Shown in pieces: positions 7,040-9,913 of a DNA stretch of 9,913 nt (positions within the stretch are counted from its first letter, which is position 1; each line of letters starts with the position of its first letter). Origin of the DNA: Thiotrichaceae bacterium UBA7359 (GTDB taxonomy: Bacteria; Pseudomonadota; Gammaproteobacteria; Eutrophobiales; Eutrophobiaceae). Position numbers and translations under genes: made by a program. Under the pieces are notes generated by a model. It was not told where the DNA came from and ran no database searches. It was given only the letters and a program-made list of their open reading frames with translations. Where the stretch lies: contig CAJJDJ010000017.1 in the NCBI GenBank assembly GCA_905182825.1, positions 1-9,913 on the forward strand. Direction: 5' to 3'.

Positions 7040-7220
7040 GAAAAACCATTTTTTCAATGCTAGAGTACTTTCTTACGAAATTCTATTAATAAAACGTCTC
7101 AATTGTTTAATCTCATGAAAAAATAGTGTAAATACACAAGCGATTCCTTAACAACTGCTTGTCTCTGTCGTATCCTGTCATACTTGAATAATGATATAAA
7201 AAATAATCTGGTGCTAGATT

Positions 7221-8306
7221 GTGTCCGATGATAAAAAACTAGCGCAACTGCGTGTTGATATAGATGCATTAGACAATCAATTGATTCGTCTGATCAGTAC
7301 TCGTGCTCGTCTCGCACAAGAGGTGGCAGAGGTGAAAAATGCATCAATAGAACCCGCGAATTTTTATCGACCTGAACGTGAAGCTCAAATATTAAAAAAA
7401 GTAATAGAACAAAATAAAGGTCCGCTTTGCGAAGAAGAGATGGCACGTCTTTTTCGTGAAATCATGTCGGCTTGCCTGGCATTGGAGCAACAATTAGATA
7501 TAGCTTATCTGGGCCCTGAAGGGACTTTTACACAATCGGCTGCGTTAAAACATTTTGGACATTCTGTTAAGACGAATGCCTTTAGTACAATTGATCAAAT
7601 ATTCCGTGAAGTTGAATCAGGTGCTTCACACTATGGTGTAGTGCCTGTTGAGAATTCAATCGAAGGAGTTGTAAATCACACATTAGATATGTTAAATCAC
7701 TCTAGTTTAACTATATGTGGTGAAGTGGAATTACGAATACATCATCATCTGCTAAGTCAGAATGAGTCGATCGACGAGATAACTACCGTTTATTCTCATC
7801 AACAGGGATTGGCACAATGCAGAGCATGGTTGGATACACATTTAATTAAAGCGGCGCGCATTGCAGTAAGTAGTAATGCTGAAGCAGCTCGTATTGCAAG
7901 CAATAAATCACATGTTGCTGCTATAGCAAGCAGTATCGCAGGTGAGTTATATCAGTTAAATAACCTTGTCAGCAATATTGAAGATCAGCCTGATAATACG
8001 ACTCGTTTTTTAGTTATTGGTAAAGAAAAGTGTAATGCTTGTGGTCAAGATAAAACCTCTTTGATTTTTTCAGCACCTAATAAGCCTGGCGCATTGCATA
8101 AGATGTTAAGCTGTTTTGCTGATAATGGAATTAGCATGACACGAATTGAATCCAGACCTTCACATCTGGAAATGTGGGATTATGTTTTTTTCGTTGATAT
8201 TGAAGGACATGCTGATGATGAGCCTGTCAAAAAAGCATTACTTGAGTTAGAAGAACATGCAGCAATGGTCAAGTTGCTTGGGTCTTACCCCAAAGCTGTA
8301 CTGTGA
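7221..8306 (+). CDS. pheA: Bifunctional chorismate mutase / prephenate dehydratase (P-protein)
   Basis: PheA converts chorismate to prephenate and then to phenylpyruvate, committing flux to phenylalanine. The 361-aa product has three domains in order. The AroQ chorismate mutase (about 1-90) has R11, R28 and K39 at E. coli positions. The prephenate dehydratase (about 93-267) has YLGPEGTFTQSA, ENSIEG at 144-149, NHT at 152-154, and the catalytic TRF motif at 261-263. The ACT domain (about 278-361) has GAL at 290-292 and ESRP at 310-313, the phenylalanine-binding motifs, so feedback inhibition by phenylalanine is expected. The end, LLGSYPKAVL, is the form seen in pseudomonads. The start is GTG: an in-frame TAG lies two codons upstream. 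The ribosome binding site is weak (CTGGTG at 7209-7213). It heads the pheA-hisC-tyrA cluster. Confidence 0.97.
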   Translation: MSDDKKLAQLRVDIDALDNQLIRLISTRARLAQEVAEVKNASIEPANFYRPEREAQILKKVIEQNKGPLCEEEMARLFREIMSACLALEQQLDIAYLGPEGTFTQSAALKHFGHSVKTNAFSTIDQIFREVESGASHYGVVPVENSIEGVVNHTLDMLNHSSLTICGEVELRIHHHLLSQNESIDEITTVYSHQQGLAQCRAWLDTHLIKAARIAVSSNAEAARIASNKSHVAAIASSIAGELYQLNNLVSNIEDQPDNTTRFLVIGKEKCNACGQDKTSLIFSAPNKPGALHKMLSCFADNGISMTRIESRPSHLEMWDYVFFVDIEGHADDEPVKKALLELEEHAAMVKLLGSYPKAVL

Positions 8307-8385
8307 AAATGGTTATTTCCCCTCAATGTGTTGTTGCGACACCTAGATGTAAATCATTCTTGATGTGCACACTACGTGCAATTTA

Positions 8386-8456
8386 TAATTGTCCGAATAC
8401 GTTTCTGATGAATTTTTCTGTAATGTTGATATGTCACTATATATATTCGGCAATTA
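8386..8456. repeat. Bulged 13-bp inverted repeat between pheA and hisC
   Basis: TAATTG (8386-8391) pairs with CAATTA (8451-8456). After a one-base bulge (T8392), CCGAATA (8393-8399) pairs with TATTCGG (8444-8450). That gives 13 base pairs around a 44-base AT-rich loop. No T-tract follows, so it is not an ordinary intrinsic terminator. A second small inverted repeat, CAATT-TAT-AATTG (8379-8391), shares its right arm with the left arm of the large one, so the two would exclude each other in RNA. The function is unknown: it could be an attenuator-like leader of hisC, an mRNA end or processing structure after pheA, or chance. Confidence 0.5.
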
Positions 8457-8521
8457 CATTTGTGTAGTCGTTTCTCTCTCAAAAATGTTACGTCTCAAGT
8501 TAAAACAAACTAACCTATTTT

Positions 8522-8525
8522 AGGA
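8522..8525 (+). promoter_or_regulatory. Shine-Dalgarno for hisC
   Basis: AGGA lies 10 bases before the hisC ATG at 8536 and supports that start. Confidence 0.6.
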
Positions 8526-8535
8526 ATTAAATATT

Positions 8536-9639
8536 ATGTCATGTGATTTATTCTCGCTTGCTACAACGGGTGTTGCTGGTCTTCAGCCTTATCATGCGGG
8601 CAAATCTATTGAAGAGTTACAACGAGAATTAGGTTTGAATGAAATCATAAAGCTTGCGTCTAATGAAAATCCATTAGGACCAAGTCAAAAGGTGTTGGAT
8701 GCTATTGCGTCTACAAAAAATTTATCACGTTATCCGGATGGAAATGGGTTCAGTTTAAAAGAAGCTCTTGCAGACAAACATAATATAGATATCGATCATA
8801 TTACATTGGGTAATGGATCAAACGATATTTTGGAAATGGTGGCCCGTGCTTTTGTTAATATCCAACATCAGGTTATTTACTCGCAGCATTCATTTTCGGT
8901 TTACTCCATAGTGACTCAGGCAGTGGGTGCAGAACATATTGTTGTTCCATCTAATGAATGGGGACACGATTTATCTGCCATGTTGGCTGCGATCACCAAT
9001 AAAACACGATTAATGTTTATTGCGAATCCGAACAACCCGACTGGCACATGGATTGATAGTGAATGTTTAAGACATTTACTTGAGAACGTTCCAGCGCATG
9101 TTATTGTTTTAGTCGATGAAGCCTATTTTGAATATGCCTCTGTTGAAGAGAACTATCCCGACGCTAGTTTGTGGTTGAATGAATTTAGAAATTTAATTGT
9201 CACGCGCACTTTTTCCAAGGCCTACGGTCTGGCAGGTCTCCGAGTAGGTTATGGTCTGTCTCATCCAGATATAGCGAACTTATTAAATCGCGTACGCCAA
9301 CCGTTTAACAATAATAGCTTGGCACTAATTGCGGCAGAAGCTGCACTGCATGACGGAAACTATATCAAGCATAGTATTACAATAAATCAAAGTGGAATGC
9401 AGACATTAATAAAAGCATTTGACAGCTTGGGCTTGGGGTTTATTCCATCGAAAGGAAATTTTATTTGTGTTGATTTTAAACAACCTACAGAAGGCATTTA
9501 TCAAGCCTTAATGAAGACAGGTATTATTGTCCGTTCTGTTGCAAACTATGGTATGCCGAATCATTTGCGCATCAGTATTGGTTTGGAATCTGAAAATGTT
9601 CGGTTTATAAATGGGCTTACTAAAATAATGGCTGAATAA
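8536..9639 (+). CDS. hisC: Histidinol-phosphate aminotransferase (HisC; aromatic aminotransferase type likely)
   Basis: This 367-aa fold-type I PLP aminotransferase belongs to the HisC group. Conserved points are the N-terminal YHAGKS and KLASNENPLGPS, RYPDGNG, the PLP phosphate site GNGSND, N166 in ANPNNPTGT, D194 and Y197 in VDEAYFEY, the Schiff-base lysine K228 in TFSKAYGLAGLRVGYG, and the substrate carboxylate arginine R345 in LRISIG. HisC transfers an amino group between glutamate and histidinol phosphate, and many members also make phenylalanine or tyrosine from the keto acids. The position between pheA and tyrA, away from any other his gene, fits the second, HisC2-type copy of pseudomonads and suggests aromatic amino acid synthesis as a main role. 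That is inference from context; specificity cannot be read from the sequence. Only 3 bases separate it from tyrA. Confidence 0.93.
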   Translation: MSCDLFSLATTGVAGLQPYHAGKSIEELQRELGLNEIIKLASNENPLGPSQKVLDAIASTKNLSRYPDGNGFSLKEALADKHNIDIDHITLGNGSNDILEMVARAFVNIQHQVIYSQHSFSVYSIVTQAVGAEHIVVPSNEWGHDLSAMLAAITNKTRLMFIANPNNPTGTWIDSECLRHLLENVPAHVIVLVDEAYFEYASVEENYPDASLWLNEFRNLIVTRTFSKAYGLAGLRVGYGLSHPDIANLLNRVRQPFNNNSLALIAAEAALHDGNYIKHSITINQSGMQTLIKAFDSLGLGFIPSKGNFICVDFKQPTEGIYQALMKTGIIVRSVANYGMPNHLRISIGLESENVRFINGLTKIMAE

Positions 9640-9642
9640 GAT

Positions 9643-9913
9643 ATGTTGATCGATCATCTTTCTATTATTGGTGTTGGACTTATCGGTGGTTCGCTTGCTC
9701 GCGCCTTGCGTAAAGCAAAACTTGTTAATCGTGTTACTGGTTGTAATCGTAATGAGGATACACTCAAGAAAGCGATTGAACTTGATGTCATAGATGATTA
9801 CTCCTTAAACATAGAGGACGCAGTTGCCGGTGCTGACGTAGTTGTCATTGGTACGCCACTTTCGACTACTGAAAAAATATTCCCACAAACTGTAGCATCT
9901 TTAAAATCAAGTG
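9643..9913 (+). CDS. tyrA: Prephenate dehydrogenase, N-terminal part (cut by window edge)
   Basis: An ATG three bases after the hisC stop opens a frame of 90 codons that runs off the window. It begins MLIDHLSIIGVGLIGGSLARAL, a Rossmann NAD(P)-binding loop (G10-x-G12-x-x-G15), continues with GCNRNEDTLKKAIELDVID, and then ADVVVIGTPLSTTEKIF. This is the layout of TyrA, which oxidises and decarboxylates prephenate to 4-hydroxyphenylpyruvate for tyrosine. The catalytic histidine lies beyond the window. The lack of a Shine-Dalgarno sequence and the 3-base gap suggest translational coupling to hisC. In pseudomonads this gene is fused to aroA (EPSP synthase); whether that holds here cannot be seen. 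Confidence 0.92.
   Translation, partial: MLIDHLSIIGVGLIGGSLARALRKAKLVNRVTGCNRNEDTLKKAIELDVIDDYSLNIEDAVAGADVVVIGTPLSTTEKIFPQTVASLKSS

Noticed and set aside
7040..7055. Perfect 6-bp hairpin GAAAAA-CCAT-TTTTTC directly after the gyrA stop, possible terminator
   Set aside because: The stem is one G-C pair plus A-T pairs and no T-tract follows it; too weak to call as an intrinsic terminator.
8366..8380. TGCAC-ACTAC-GTGCA hairpin after pheA as a terminator
   Set aside because: Only a 5-bp stem and followed by ATTTATAATT, not a T-tract.
8363..8467. 34-codon ORF in the pheA-hisC spacer with a hydrophobic C-terminal half
   Set aside because: No Shine-Dalgarno sequence, no recognisable family, and AT-rich DNA readily gives hydrophobic codons; it also spans the inverted repeat, which explains the region at least as well.

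Overview
The window is a stretch of bacterial chromosome made up almost entirely of conserved housekeeping genes. The proteins (PyrC, RNase T, MtnA, GyrA, PheA, HisC, TyrA) read as gammaproteobacterial. RNase T is itself largely restricted to that class. The order mtaD-like / mtnA / gyrA / pheA / hisC / tyrA is, from memory, the order in Pseudomonas and relatives. The DNA is clearly AT-rich, with A/T-ending codons throughout, so it is not a typical high-GC pseudomonad. An AT-rich free-living or host-associated gammaproteobacterium fits best. I cannot name a genus.

Layout. Positions 1-48 (minus) hold the first 16 codons of an aldo/keto reductase, divergent from pyrC. pyrC (dihydroorotase, 115-1149) overlaps rnt (RNase T, 1131-1784), which has a strong Shine-Dalgarno sequence inside the pyrC 3' end. 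A short AT-rich spacer with a doubtful 40-codon ORF follows. Next comes mtaD (methylthioadenosine/S-adenosylhomocysteine deaminase, 3250-1925, minus), divergent from mtnA (methylthioribose-1-phosphate isomerase, 3309-4364, TTG start) across a 58-bp promoter region. gyrA (4493-7039) follows, then pheA (chorismate mutase/prephenate dehydratase, 7221-8306, GTG start), hisC (8536-9639), and the first 90 codons of tyrA (prephenate dehydrogenase, 9643 to the window end).

How the genes fit together. mtaD and mtnA belong to methylthioadenosine salvage. They fit a deaminating route (MTA to methylthioinosine to methylthioribose-1-phosphate to methylthioribulose-1-phosphate), though the phosphorylase step is not in the window. 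pheA, hisC and tyrA form a cluster at the chorismate/prephenate branch: PheA and TyrA make the two aromatic keto acids, and HisC-family aminotransferases can act on histidinol phosphate and often on aromatic keto acids. pyrC (pyrimidines), rnt (RNA 3' maturation) and gyrA (DNA supercoiling) are core functions.

No gene-free stretch exceeds 300 bases. There are no tRNA or rRNA genes, CRISPR arrays, insertion sequences or phage genes. I see no new multi-gene system. The points worth a second look are the absence of serC between gyrA and pheA, a bulged 13-bp inverted repeat between pheA and hisC, a tiny aromatic-rich ORF upstream of pheA, several non-ATG or leader-poor starts, and the divergent mtaD/mtnA control region.
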